From: Pseudomonas chlororaphis
GTDB taxonomy: Bacteria > Pseudomonadota > Gammaproteobacteria > Pseudomonadales > Pseudomonadaceae
Reading direction: 5' to 3'
Length of the DNA stretch: 64,000 bases
Assembly (NCBI RefSeq): GCF_000783395.1
Contig: NZ_JSFK01000003.1
Span: forward strand, 310,135 to 374,134
Position numbers and translations under genes: made by a program. Positions 33,796-41,472 of the stretch are shown here, piece by piece; positions within the stretch are counted from its first letter, which is position 1; each line of letters begins with the position of its first letter. Under the pieces are notes generated by a model. It had not been told where the DNA came from. It saw only the letters and a list, made by a program, of their open reading frames with translations, and did not search any database.

Positions 33796-35217
33796 ATGAA
33801 GTTGTCCATGCCGCGTTTCGATCAAGCCCCGGTCTTGGTAGTCGGCGATGTCATGCTCGACCGTTACTGGCATGGCGGAACCTCACGGATTTCCCCTGAG
33901 GCGCCGGTGCCGGTCGTTAAGGTCGAGCAGATCGAAGACCGTCCGGGTGGCGCCGCGAACGTTGCCTTGAACATTGCCGCGCTGGGTGCGCCGGCGTCTC
34001 TGGTCGGTGTGACCGGCGATGACGAAGCCGCCGACAGCCTGAGCAACAGTCTCAAAGGCGCGGGCGTACGTGCCCTGTTCCAGCGCATCGCGCACCAGCC
34101 AACCATCGTCAAGCTGCGGGTCATGAGCCGGCACCAGCAACTGCTGCGTATCGACTTTGAAGAACCGTTCGCCACCGATGCGCTGGCCCTTGGCTCGCAG
34201 GTCGACGACTTGCTCGAAGGCATCAAGGTGCTGGTGTTGTCCGACTACGGCAAAGGCGCGCTGAAAAACCACCAGGCGCTGATTCAGGCGGCGCGGGCGA
34301 AAAACATCCCGGTGTTGGCCGACCCGAAAGGCAAGGATTTCTCGATCTACCGTGGTGCCAGCCTGATCACCCCGAACCTCAGCGAATTCGAAGCCATCGT
34401 CGGCGGTTGCGTCGATGAGCATGAGCTGGTGAGCAAGGGCGCTGCGTTGATGCACGACCTCGAACTCGGCGCGCTGCTGGTAACACGCGGCGAGCATGGC
34501 ATGACCCTGCTGCGCCCGGATCAGCCGGCGCTGCACCTGCCGGCGCGTGCCCGTGAAGTGTTCGACGTCACCGGTGCCGGTGACACGGTGATTTCTACCC
34601 TGGCCGCAGCGATTGCTGCCGGTGAAGACCTGCCCCACGCCGTTGCGCTGGCCAATCTGGCCGCAGGCATTGTGGTTGGAAAACTCGGTACGGCGGCCAT
34701 CAGTGCTCCGGAACTGCGTCGCGCCATTCAGCGTGAAGAAGGTTCCGAGCGTGGAGTGCTGGGTCTTGAGCAGTTGCTGCTCGCCGTGGCCGATGCCCGC
34801 GCGCACAACGAAAGGATCGTCTTCACCAACGGCTGCTTCGACATCCTGCATGCCGGGCATGTCACCTACCTGGAACAGGCGCGGGCACAGGGCGACCGCC
34901 TGATTGTTGCGGTCAACGATGATGCTTCGGTCAGCCGCCTCAAAGGCCCGGGCCGTCCGATCAACAGCGTTGATCGACGCATGGCGGTTCTTGCCGGCCT
35001 CGGCGCGGTGGACTGGGTGATCAGTTTCCCTGAAGGCACCCCGGAAAACCTGCTGCGCGAGGTCAAACCGGACGTGCTGGTCAAGGGCGGCGATTACGGC
35101 ATCGATCAGGTGGTCGGCGCCGATATCGTCAGCGCTTATGGCGGCACCGTGAAGGTCTTGGGGCTTGTCGAAAACAGCTCGACAACTGCGATTGTCGAGA
35201 AGATTCGCAGTCGTTGA
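33796..35217 (+). CDS. hldE: Bifunctional heptose-7-phosphate kinase / heptose-1-phosphate adenylyltransferase
   Basis: HldE makes ADP-heptose for WaaC and WaaF: its kinase half phosphorylates D-glycero-D-manno-heptose 7-phosphate and its other half adenylylates heptose 1-phosphate. The 473-residue length is typical. The PfkB-like domain has RPGGAANVALNIAALG (about 50) and FDVTGAGDTVISTLAA (about 256). The nucleotidyltransferase domain has FTNGCFDILHAGHVTYL (about 343). The frame is open upstream into dnpA, but MKLSMPRFDQAPVLVVGDVM at 33796 matches the family start. A possible weak -10 (TTAATA) lies near 33755. Confidence 0.97.
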   Translation: MKLSMPRFDQAPVLVVGDVMLDRYWHGGTSRISPEAPVPVVKVEQIEDRPGGAANVALNIAALGAPASLVGVTGDDEAADSLSNSLKGAGVRALFQRIAHQPTIVKLRVMSRHQQLLRIDFEEPFATDALALGSQVDDLLEGIKVLVLSDYGKGALKNHQALIQAARAKNIPVLADPKGKDFSIYRGASLITPNLSEFEAIVGGCVDEHELVSKGAALMHDLELGALLVTRGEHGMTLLRPDQPALHLPARAREVFDVTGAGDTVISTLAAAIAAGEDLPHAVALANLAAGIVVGKLGTAAISAPELRRAIQREEGSERGVLGLEQLLLAVADARAHNERIVFTNGCFDILHAGHVTYLEQARAQGDRLIVAVNDDASVSRLKGPGRPINSVDRRMAVLAGLGAVDWVISFPEGTPENLLREVKPDVLVKGGDYGIDQVVGADIVSAYGGTVKVLGLVENSSTTAIVEKIRSR

Positions 35218-35221
35218 TCAG

Positions 35222-35344
35222 ATGAATTTTTACCGTTGTGTACTGCGTGTGAACGGATTTTGCCTTGGGGATTTTACCGTTTCCGTTGATGTAGGCAGCT
35301 TTGAATCCGATGCGCTTGCCTGCCTACGTCGCGTGGTCAATTAA
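35222..35344 (+). CDS. Small unannotated reading frame between hldE and a glycosyltransferase
   Basis: ATG 35222 opens a 40-codon frame that fills the gap almost exactly: it begins 4 bases after the hldE stop and ends 3 bases before the next ATG at 35348. The product would be soluble, with two alternating strand-like stretches (FYRCVLRVNGF and FTVSVDVGSF) and a helix (ESDALACLRRVV). I do not recognise it. No strong ribosome site precedes it, but the downstream glycosyltransferase also lacks one, so coupling through this frame would explain both. It could equally be leader sequence with a chance open frame. Confidence 0.4.
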   Translation: MNFYRCVLRVNGFCLGDFTVSVDVGSFESDALACLRRVVN

Positions 35345-35347
35345 CTT

Positions 35348-36322
35348 ATGAAAGTCATGCTCCTGGTGATGGACGAGCAGCGGGTCATTCTCGACCGGCT
35401 CTATGACATCGTGCAGCAGAACTGTGATGAATGTTTCATCTTCCGTTTGAGCAAACAGCAACAGTTGAACCTGGGGTCGTTTCTGGCCTCGGTCGATTAC
35501 CAGACCTTCGATCGCGTGGTGATTTTCTCCCGGGTCAAGCGTCTGGCCACGCAACTGCAGGTGCTTAAATGCATTCCCGGGCTGATCTTCCTCGAGCACG
35601 ATGCCTACCAGAACTACATGCCGGCGAGTAAGTACCGTGGCGTGTATTCACGGCTTTACCGTCGTCTGCCGAGTTGCCGGGCGCTGGTGTCCGGGGCTGT
35701 GGTCGCGCGCAAGATGCTGGCCGAAGGCATCGACACAGTGTTCGTCTCCAAAGGCTATGACGAACAGATGCTGCACAACACCGGTGTCGAGCGGGACATA
35801 CCGATCGGCTTTCTTGGCAGCCTGAAAAGTACCGAATATGCCGAGCGCAAAGCCATGCTCGAGTCGCTTTCGCAGCGTACCGGGATGCTGGTGACCCGCA
35901 CCAAGTCAGGCGCGGAGTACCTGCAAACGCTCAATCGCATCAAGATCTTCGTCAGTGCCGACATCGGCATGAACGAGTTCATGATCAAGAACTTCGAAGC
36001 CATGGCCTGCGGTTGTGTACTGCTGGCCTGGAGTCAGGGCGAAGAAGACCGGTTGCTCGGTTTCGAAGACATGCACAACACCGTGTTTTATCGTAGCGAA
36101 GAAGAGGCGGTGGAAAAGATCAAACTGCTGCAGGATGACCCGCAACTGGCGCAGCGTATCGCCAGCAATGGTCAGGCATTTGCGGAAAGTCGCTATTCTT
36201 TCGCCCGTGTCGGCAAGGCCCTCGCGACTGAAATCCAGCGCGAAATGCGCCCATGGCAACCGCCCTCGGCGTTCACGCGGTTCTGGGTCAAGTTGCGTTA
36301 CGGCATGAAGGTACTGGACTGA
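35348..36322 (+). CDS. Glycosyltransferase (Ssg/PA5001-like)
   Basis: A 324-residue GT-B type glycosyltransferase. The recognisable part is the C-terminal donor domain: VSADIGMNEFMIKNFEAMACGCVLL (about 205-228), followed by YRSEEEAVEKIKLLQDDPQLAQRIA. The N-terminal domain is divergent. Position after the heptose genes and general layout suggest the cell-surface sugar glycosyltransferase Ssg of pseudomonads, but I am not certain. No Shine-Dalgarno sequence is visible before ATG 35348 (the bases read GGTCAATTAACTT), so translation may depend on the small upstream frame. Its TGA abuts the ATG of the next gene. Confidence 0.75.
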   Translation: MKVMLLVMDEQRVILDRLYDIVQQNCDECFIFRLSKQQQLNLGSFLASVDYQTFDRVVIFSRVKRLATQLQVLKCIPGLIFLEHDAYQNYMPASKYRGVYSRLYRRLPSCRALVSGAVVARKMLAEGIDTVFVSKGYDEQMLHNTGVERDIPIGFLGSLKSTEYAERKAMLESLSQRTGMLVTRTKSGAEYLQTLNRIKIFVSADIGMNEFMIKNFEAMACGCVLLAWSQGEEDRLLGFEDMHNTVFYRSEEEAVEKIKLLQDDPQLAQRIASNGQAFAESRYSFARVGKALATEIQREMRPWQPPSAFTRFWVKLRYGMKVLD

Positions 36323-37009
36323 ATGAAAAACGAGCACAGGGCGCCGGGTGCATTACCTGGCGGTGACCAGTCTATTGTGGACGCGTTGCCTGAGGCATTG
36401 CGTGAGTGTCTGAGTCGTGCGGGCCGGGTCGTCCTGATCGCGAACAATCCAGCGATCACGGCGGCGGATTTTCAGGCGCTGAACATTGGCGCCAATGACG
36501 TCGTCGTCAGTTTCAATACCTGCATCAAGGCACCACTGCTCAATTCGCAAAGCGTGAATATTTTCGTGCACGGATGCAATGCGCCGGATGCGTACTTTTT
36601 CGGGTTGCCCTGCGGACCTGATGTTCAGCGGCTGTTGGATCACGCGAGCGAGCGTTGTTTCACCCTCTTGTTGGGGTCTATAACGCCGATGTCTGCGTTG
36701 CCGGGGGTGGCCATGTACATGGATCGTATTCCCTTGCCGCCGCTGTTGAACTATCCGGTCACTCGACCCTCAGGCAAGCTCTACGCTGGACCTTCTACGG
36801 GGTTCAGCACACTGGTGCTGTTCGACTGGTTGCGCGGCTATGCCGGTTTTACCTATCAGCTCATGACCCTGGGGTTTTCCAACGAAGCAGGAAAACTGTG
36901 GGGTGGTCATGCCTGGGATTATGAGCGCAACTGGCTTCAGGCTTCAGACGTTATCGTGGTGCCCCTGCAACCTCGTCGTTGGTGGCAAAAGCTGTTTCGC
37001 CCGAAATAA
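36323..37009 (+). CDS. GT29 (sialyltransferase-like) candidate protein
   Basis: A 228-residue protein I do not recognise with certainty. RVVLIANNPAI near the N-terminus, VVSFNTCIKAPL, then LYAGPSTGFSTLVLFDWL (about 152-169) and GGHAWDYERNWLQ (about 193-205) resemble the sialylmotif layout of family GT29: a GN/NNP loop, PSTGF, and a late His. Bacterial GT29-like proteins are known but uncharacterised in Pseudomonas cores. There is no signal peptide. The gene starts directly at the stop of the preceding glycosyltransferase and ends 14 bases before a convergent gene, so it closes the LPS block. It could also belong to an unrelated hypothetical family. Confidence 0.5.
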   Translation: MKNEHRAPGALPGGDQSIVDALPEALRECLSRAGRVVLIANNPAITAADFQALNIGANDVVVSFNTCIKAPLLNSQSVNIFVHGCNAPDAYFFGLPCGPDVQRLLDHASERCFTLLLGSITPMSALPGVAMYMDRIPLPPLLNYPVTRPSGKLYAGPSTGFSTLVLFDWLRGYAGFTYQLMTLGFSNEAGKLWGGHAWDYERNWLQASDVIVVPLQPRRWWQKLFRPK

Positions 37010-37023
37010 AAGCTGTCAGTAGG

Positions 37024-37989
37024 CTATTTGCTCGCGCGTTTCTTGCCGATACCCACCAGGCGCAATGCCTTCAGACTCAATTGCTTGAGGCCTGCGCGAG
37101 GAGGCTTTGCCGGTTGCAGGCCTTGTTGTACGACCCAGTCCTTCCAGCGAATCCGCTCGTCGCGCACGACCCAGCCCTCCTGGGTCGCGAAACTCTCGGC
37201 CAGATAAAGTCCGCGAGTACTGGCCGGCAAAAGTTTGTCGCGCTTGAGCGTGTACAACTCGGCCAGTGGCGCGCCGTCCTTGAGTGGCATCAAGTACAAG
37301 TCCGGGCGCTTGCGGTCGAGTCGGGCCACCAGTTGATCACCCTCAAGACGCTCGTCAACGTGGAACAGGCTCAGGGACTTGGCTTCCTTGGGCACATCCA
37401 GGCGCAAATCGTAGATCAATTGCAGTGACGCGGTCGGAAGGTGCACGTAGGCCCGAGGCCGTTCGAGCAATTGCAGATTGGCGCTACGGATCGGTCGCGC
37501 TGAGCCGGACAACGGCGTCAGGCGAAACGGCAGCGCTTCGCGATAATGCAGTGCAGCGGAGTAGGGCGCCGGCAGCCAGGTGTCGTTGAAGCGTCCGCCG
37601 AGCCAGCCTTCCGGCGTCTCCAGCAAGCACTCTTCGGCAATTTCCTGAATGGCCGTGTGCAGGGGAATGTTCAATTCGTGGGCCGGCACGTAACCGGAAA
37701 TCAGTTTAAGCACCACGTCGCCGCGATCCTGTCGGCGCTGGCGCACCAGCACCCAATAATCGCGATTCTGCCAATGCAGGGTGAGGCGCACCGAAACACC
37801 GAGATTGGCCAACTCCAGCGAGAAACGCTCGGCATCGGCCACGCTCACCGGTTTGCGCCGCTGCAAGGTCTGCGCGAAATTCAGCGGCATGCCGACGCTC
37901 TGGTAGGTCAGGCCTTCGGGGGTAGCTTCGACGAACAGCGGCAGGGTCTTGAAGTTGCTCGGGTTCTTTCTGATGAGCGTGCGCGGCAT
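37024..37989 (-). CDS. Conserved protein with Nudix-like segment, function unknown
   Basis: A 321-residue cytoplasmic protein conserved in pseudomonads and sometimes labelled metal ABC transporter ATPase. No Walker A, LSGGQ or other ATPase motif is present, so that label is not supported. The most telling segment is NIPLHTAIQEIAEECLLETPEGW (about 105-128), which resembles a degenerate Nudix helix (REUXEE becomes QEIAEE). The N-terminal strand-rich part and a basic C-terminus (LKALRLVGIGKKRASK) are unassigned. It is convergent with the GT29-like gene and 31 bases downstream of the aldo/keto reductase gene in the same direction, so probably co-transcribed with it. Confidence 0.7.
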   Translation of the reverse strand: MPRTLIRKNPSNFKTLPLFVEATPEGLTYQSVGMPLNFAQTLQRRKPVSVADAERFSLELANLGVSVRLTLHWQNRDYWVLVRQRRQDRGDVVLKLISGYVPAHELNIPLHTAIQEIAEECLLETPEGWLGGRFNDTWLPAPYSAALHYREALPFRLTPLSGSARPIRSANLQLLERPRAYVHLPTASLQLIYDLRLDVPKEAKSLSLFHVDERLEGDQLVARLDRKRPDLYLMPLKDGAPLAELYTLKRDKLLPASTRGLYLAESFATQEGWVVRDERIRWKDWVVQQGLQPAKPPRAGLKQLSLKALRLVGIGKKRASK

Positions 37990-38020
37990 ATCGGCTCCTG
38001 CTTAAGGCCGCGAGGCGGCG

Positions 38021-38833
38021 TCAGTGACCACGTAGGACCTGGGCAGCGGTCGCAACGTTGTGGGCGAGGTGCAGCGGATTGATCGTGCCGACAATAGCAC
38101 TGGCTACGCCAGGTTGCGCGAACAGCAATTGGAAGCTGGCGCGCACCGGGTCCACGCCCGGACTCAAACAGACGTGACCACTGGCCAAGGCTTTTTTCAC
38201 CAGAATGGCTTTGCCGTGGGCAGCAGCATAGTCAATGACAGTCTTTTCGTTTTGTTCGTTCAGATTGTAGGTGACCATCGCGCAGTCGCCTTGCTCCAGT
38301 GCTTTGAGGCCGCCTTCGACGGTTTTGCCGGAGAAGCCGAAGCCGCGAATCTTGCCTTCGGCCTTGAGCGCCGCGAGGGTGGCGTACACCTCTTCGTGCT
38401 CGAGGATCGCCATGTCGTTGCCGTCGGAATGCACCAGCACCAGGTCGATAAAATCGGTTTCAAGACGTTGCAGGCTGCGTTCCACCGACATCCGTGTGTG
38501 TGCTGCGCTGAAATCGTGATGCGAGAGGCCATCGGCGAACTCTTCGCCGACCTTGCTGACGATCACCCAATCCTGACGCTGGCCGCGTAGAAACGGGCCA
38601 AGGCGTTCTTCGCTACGGCCATAGGCCGGGGCGGTGTCGATCAGGTTGATGCCCAGATCACGTGCCTGACGCAGCAGCATCCGCGCTTCATCGTCGTCGG
38701 GAATCTGAAAACCGTTGGGGTATTTCACCCCTTGGTCGCGGCCAAGTTTGACCGTGCCCAGGCCCAGTGGTGAAACCATCAGGCCGGTGCTGCCCAAAGT
38801 GCGGTGCAGGTCGTGCAACGTTGCAATTGTCAT
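38021..38833 (-). CDS. Aldo/keto reductase
   Basis: A 270-residue NAD(P)H-dependent oxidoreductase of the aldo/keto reductase superfamily. Visible are LGLGTVKLGRDQG at the N-terminus and INLIDTAPAYGRSEERLG (about 55-72), which holds the catalytic Asp and Tyr. VIVSKVGEEF (the Lys strand), DFIDLVLVHSDGND (with the catalytic-type His), and the late ASAIVGTINPLHLAHNV, which replaces the usual coenzyme-binding GTRSPEQ loop, follow. The physiological substrate is unknown. Its start overlaps the stop of the FAD oxidoreductase gene by 4 bases (ATGA), so the two are coupled. Confidence 0.92.
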   Translation of the reverse strand: MTIATLHDLHRTLGSTGLMVSPLGLGTVKLGRDQGVKYPNGFQIPDDDEARMLLRQARDLGINLIDTAPAYGRSEERLGPFLRGQRQDWVIVSKVGEEFADGLSHHDFSAAHTRMSVERSLQRLETDFIDLVLVHSDGNDMAILEHEEVYATLAALKAEGKIRGFGFSGKTVEGGLKALEQGDCAMVTYNLNEQNEKTVIDYAAAHGKAILVKKALASGHVCLSPGVDPVRASFQLLFAQPGVASAIVGTINPLHLAHNVATAAQVLRGH

Positions 38834-40005
38834 GGCAGCAGTTGCTCCCAGGCAGGGACGCCCATCGGTGGTTTGGGCAGTGCGGGCAACGGTTCGCTGG
38901 CTTGCGGCTGAATGCCGTCGCGCTCCAGAGAGGCGATGACCCGGTCAGCAAAGTCCGGCGCCAGCGCCAGTTTGGTCGGCCAGCCGACCAGCAAACGGCC
39001 CTGTTCGGCGAGGAACGCGTTGTCCGGGCGCGTCAGCCCGGTTTGCAGCGGCTCGGCACGGTCAACCCGCAGGGTCGCCCATTGCGTGGTGCTGAGATCG
39101 ATCCACGGCAGCAACTGGGCAATTTCCTTTTGTGCGGTGGCGATCTGTTCGGCCGGCTCGCGGTTAACGCCTTCGCTTTCGGCGATGTCGCCGCCCATGT
39201 ACCAGACCCATTGGCCGTCAGCCGCTGGGTGTGTGGTTACGGTGATGCGCGGTTTGGTGCCGCCACCCAGGCAGTGGGCGTACAGCGGTTTCAGGCCCGG
39301 GCCTTTGGCGATGATCATGTGCAAAGGACGGCGTTGCATGGCCGGTTGACTCAAACCGAGTTCTTCCAGCAGTTGAGCAGTGCCGGCACCGGCGCTGAGG
39401 ACGATGCGCTGGGCGCGAATCTCGCGGCCATCTACTTTCAAACCAACCAGCACGCCCGCTTCCAGCAGCGGCTCGATGGTTTGCCCGGCGAGCAGGCCAT
39501 CGCCGGCCAGATCGGCCAGACGCTGGATCAGGCTCGGCACATCGACCACCAGTTCGGCGAGGCGATAAACCTTGCCCTTGAAGCGTTTGTCTTGCAGGGC
39601 TGGTGGCAGTTGCTCGCCCTTGACCTGATCGACCCGGCCACGCACGGCTTTACTGGCGAAGAAACTGGTGAGGTTGCCCGCGAGGGTACCCGGCGACCAC
39701 AGGTAATGGGCCTCGGACAGCAGGCGTACGCCGGACAGGTCCAGCTCGCCGGTACCGGCCAGCGCTTCACGCCAGCGGCGCGGCATGTCGGCGATGGCTT
39801 CCGAGGCGCCGGTCAGCGCGCCGTGCAACGCGTACTTGGCGCCGCCGTGGATGATGCCCTGGGACTTCACACTCTGCCCGCCGCCGAGGCTGGCGCTTTC
39901 CACCAGCACGGTCGAAAAACCCTGGCGGCGCAGGCGCGCGTTCAGCCAGAGGCCGGCGACACCAGCGCCGACAATCAGAACGTCGGTGGAAATAACGGAT
40001 GGCAT
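38830..40005 (-). CDS. FAD-dependent oxidoreductase (DAO family)
   Basis: A 391-residue flavoprotein. The dinucleotide-binding motif VLIVGAGVAGLWLNARLRR (about 9-27) lies at the N-terminus, followed by VESASLGGGQSVKSQGIIHGG, the FAD-contacting region of D-amino-acid oxidase/glycerol-3-phosphate dehydrogenase-like enzymes. RIVLSAGAGTAQLLEELG (about 200) and a C-terminal LLVGWPTKLALAPDFADRVI complete the fold. Substrate unknown (PA4991-like by position). ATG 40005 is chosen because MPSVISTDVLIVGAG gives the expected short lead-in and GAGG lies upstream. An open extension further upstream is not family-like. Confidence 0.9.
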   Translation of the reverse strand: MPSVISTDVLIVGAGVAGLWLNARLRRQGFSTVLVESASLGGGQSVKSQGIIHGGAKYALHGALTGASEAIADMPRRWREALAGTGELDLSGVRLLSEAHYLWSPGTLAGNLTSFFASKAVRGRVDQVKGEQLPPALQDKRFKGKVYRLAELVVDVPSLIQRLADLAGDGLLAGQTIEPLLEAGVLVGLKVDGREIRAQRIVLSAGAGTAQLLEELGLSQPAMQRRPLHMIIAKGPGLKPLYAHCLGGGTKPRITVTTHPAADGQWVWYMGGDIAESEGVNREPAEQIATAQKEIAQLLPWIDLSTTQWATLRVDRAEPLQTGLTRPDNAFLAEQGRLLVGWPTKLALAPDFADRVIASLERDGIQPQASEPLPALPKPPMGVPAWEQLLP

Positions 40006-40040
40006 GCAGCGACCTCGGGGCTTAGAGAAGCCGCAAGTTT

Positions 40041-40113
40041 CAAGCTTCAAGCCGCAAGCTGCAACCCGGCGCTGGAAAATCAGCTCTGCTTGCAGCTCGG
40101 GGCTTGATGCTTG
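40041..40113. repeat. Imperfect inverted repeat of the CAAGCTTCAAGCCGCAAGC type
   Basis: The left arm at 40041-40064 and right arm at 40089-40113 are complementary with a few mismatches and separated by 24 bases. The repetitive heptad-like CAAGCT/GCAAGC content resembles short palindromic repeats common in Pseudomonas intergenic regions. It lies between the SMR gene and the FAD oxidoreductase gene. Confidence 0.6.
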
Positions 40114-40122
40114 TCGCTGCTT

Positions 40123-40455
40123 TTAATGGCCGGCAGTTTTCGAGAACAGTTGAATCACCACCACGCCCAGCACGATCAACGCCATCCCCAGCATTGCCGG
40201 AATATCCAGTTTCTGCCCGTAGATAAACAGCGCCGCGACGCTGACCATCACAATCCCCATGCCCGCCCAAACCGCGTAGGCCACGCCGACCGGCACGGTA
40301 CGCACCACCAGCGTCAGCATCCAGAACGCAATCGCGTAGCCGACGATGACCAGCACCAGTGGCAGCGGCGTGCTGATGCCTTTGACTGCTTTCATCGACA
40401 CAGTGGCGATCACTTCGGCGCAGATGGCAATGGCCAGGTAGGCGTAGGCGTTCAT
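40123..40455 (-). CDS. SMR-family multidrug efflux transporter
   Basis: A 110-residue small multidrug resistance protein with four membrane helices. The proton/drug-coupling glutamate is in helix 1 (AYLAIAICAEVIATVSMKA, Glu13). GVAYAVWAGMGIVMV in helix 3 is the typical dimer-packing GxG-containing segment, and ALIVLGVVVIQLFS is helix 4. EmrE-type proteins export quaternary ammonium and other cationic compounds by proton exchange as antiparallel dimers. MNAYAYL at 40455 matches the family start, with GAGGAT upstream. It is divergent from the LysR gene, which may control it. Confidence 0.92.
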   Translation of the reverse strand: MNAYAYLAIAICAEVIATVSMKAVKGISTPLPLVLVIVGYAIAFWMLTLVVRTVPVGVAYAVWAGMGIVMVSVAALFIYGQKLDIPAMLGMALIVLGVVVIQLFSKTAGH

Positions 40456-40558
40456 GGTTAAAATCCTCATATGAAACGTTGCTTGCTGAGGCGGCATTCT
40501 AGTGATTCGCCAGATGGGGTAAAGTCATTACCTATCTGTTACAGAGATGGGTTGGTGA

Positions 40559-41461
40559 ATGGGCATGCAATGGAATCTGGATCAACTTCGGGTGTTTGTC
40601 GACGTCGCCGAACATCGCTCGTTTTCCGCCGTGGCACGCCAACAGCGCAAAGCGCAGTCGGCGATCAGTAGCGCGATTGCCATGCTCGAAGATGATTTGG
40701 GCGTCAGCTTGTTCGAGCGTAGCAGCGGCCGTCAGCCAACGCTCACCGAGGCGGGCGAAGCGCTGTTGGAAGAGGCGCGTGAAGTCCTGCGTCAATGCGA
40801 GCGCCTCAACGGTCGCGCCATGGCAATGATGCGTGGCCAGGAGGCGCAACTGCGGGTGGCCCAGGATGAAGCCATGCCGTATCAGGCGCTGGTGGAAAGT
40901 TTCGGTGAACTGGCCGAGCAATTTCCCAGCTTGGAAGTGCAACTGACCAGCGCCGCGCAAGGCGAGGTCGCGCACAAACTGGTCGAGCGCCGGGCCGACC
41001 TCGGCCTGCTGTTCTATCACGACGAAATCCCCGAAGCGCTGGAGCGTCGCGTGCTGGGCAGCGTGGAAATGGTCACGGTTTGCGGCATCAATCATCCGCT
41101 GGCGACGCAGTCTTACGTGACCTGCCAACAACTGGCGCAACATCGGCAATTGCTGATGTCGACGCAAACCAGCGTTTATCCCGGCAACGAACCGGCCAGC
41201 CCACAGGTGTGGCGCGCCGACAGTTTCTACGTGATGTCCGAATGGCTGGTGCGCGACCTCGGCTGGGCCTGGTTGCCCCGGCATGTGGTGCAGTACTCGG
41301 CCTATCAGGGATTGATGGTCGAACTCGACAGTGAATGGACGCCGCCAGCGCTGGTGGTCGAGCTGGTCTGGCGCCGCGACGAACCGCTCGGCCCGGCGGC
41401 ACGTTGGCTGGCTGAACGTTTTGCCGTGCACTTGCGGGCGATCGGCGGCAAAAGTCGATAA
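40559..41461 (+). CDS. LysR-family transcriptional regulator
   Basis: A 300-residue LysR-type regulator. The winged helix-turn-helix is at the N-terminus: LDQLRVFVDVAEHRSFSAVARQQRKAQSAISSAIAMLEDDLGVSLFER (about residues 7-54, quoted in segments LDQLRVFVDVAEHRSF and QSAISSAIAMLEDDLG). A linker helix and a substrate-binding-protein-like effector domain follow (about 95-295). The gene is divergent from the SMR efflux gene with about 100 bases between starts, the classical arrangement for a LysR regulator and its target. ATG 40565 is an alternative start two codons later. The inducer is unknown. Confidence 0.94.
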   Translation: MGMQWNLDQLRVFVDVAEHRSFSAVARQQRKAQSAISSAIAMLEDDLGVSLFERSSGRQPTLTEAGEALLEEAREVLRQCERLNGRAMAMMRGQEAQLRVAQDEAMPYQALVESFGELAEQFPSLEVQLTSAAQGEVAHKLVERRADLGLLFYHDEIPEALERRVLGSVEMVTVCGINHPLATQSYVTCQQLAQHRQLLMSTQTSVYPGNEPASPQVWRADSFYVMSEWLVRDLGWAWLPRHVVQYSAYQGLMVELDSEWTPPALVVELVWRRDEPLGPAARWLAERFAVHLRAIGGKSR

Positions 41462-41472
41462 ACTCCGCCGCC

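Noticed and set aside
37024..37989. Annotation as metal ABC transporter ATPase
   Set aside because: No Walker A, Walker B or signature motif is present.
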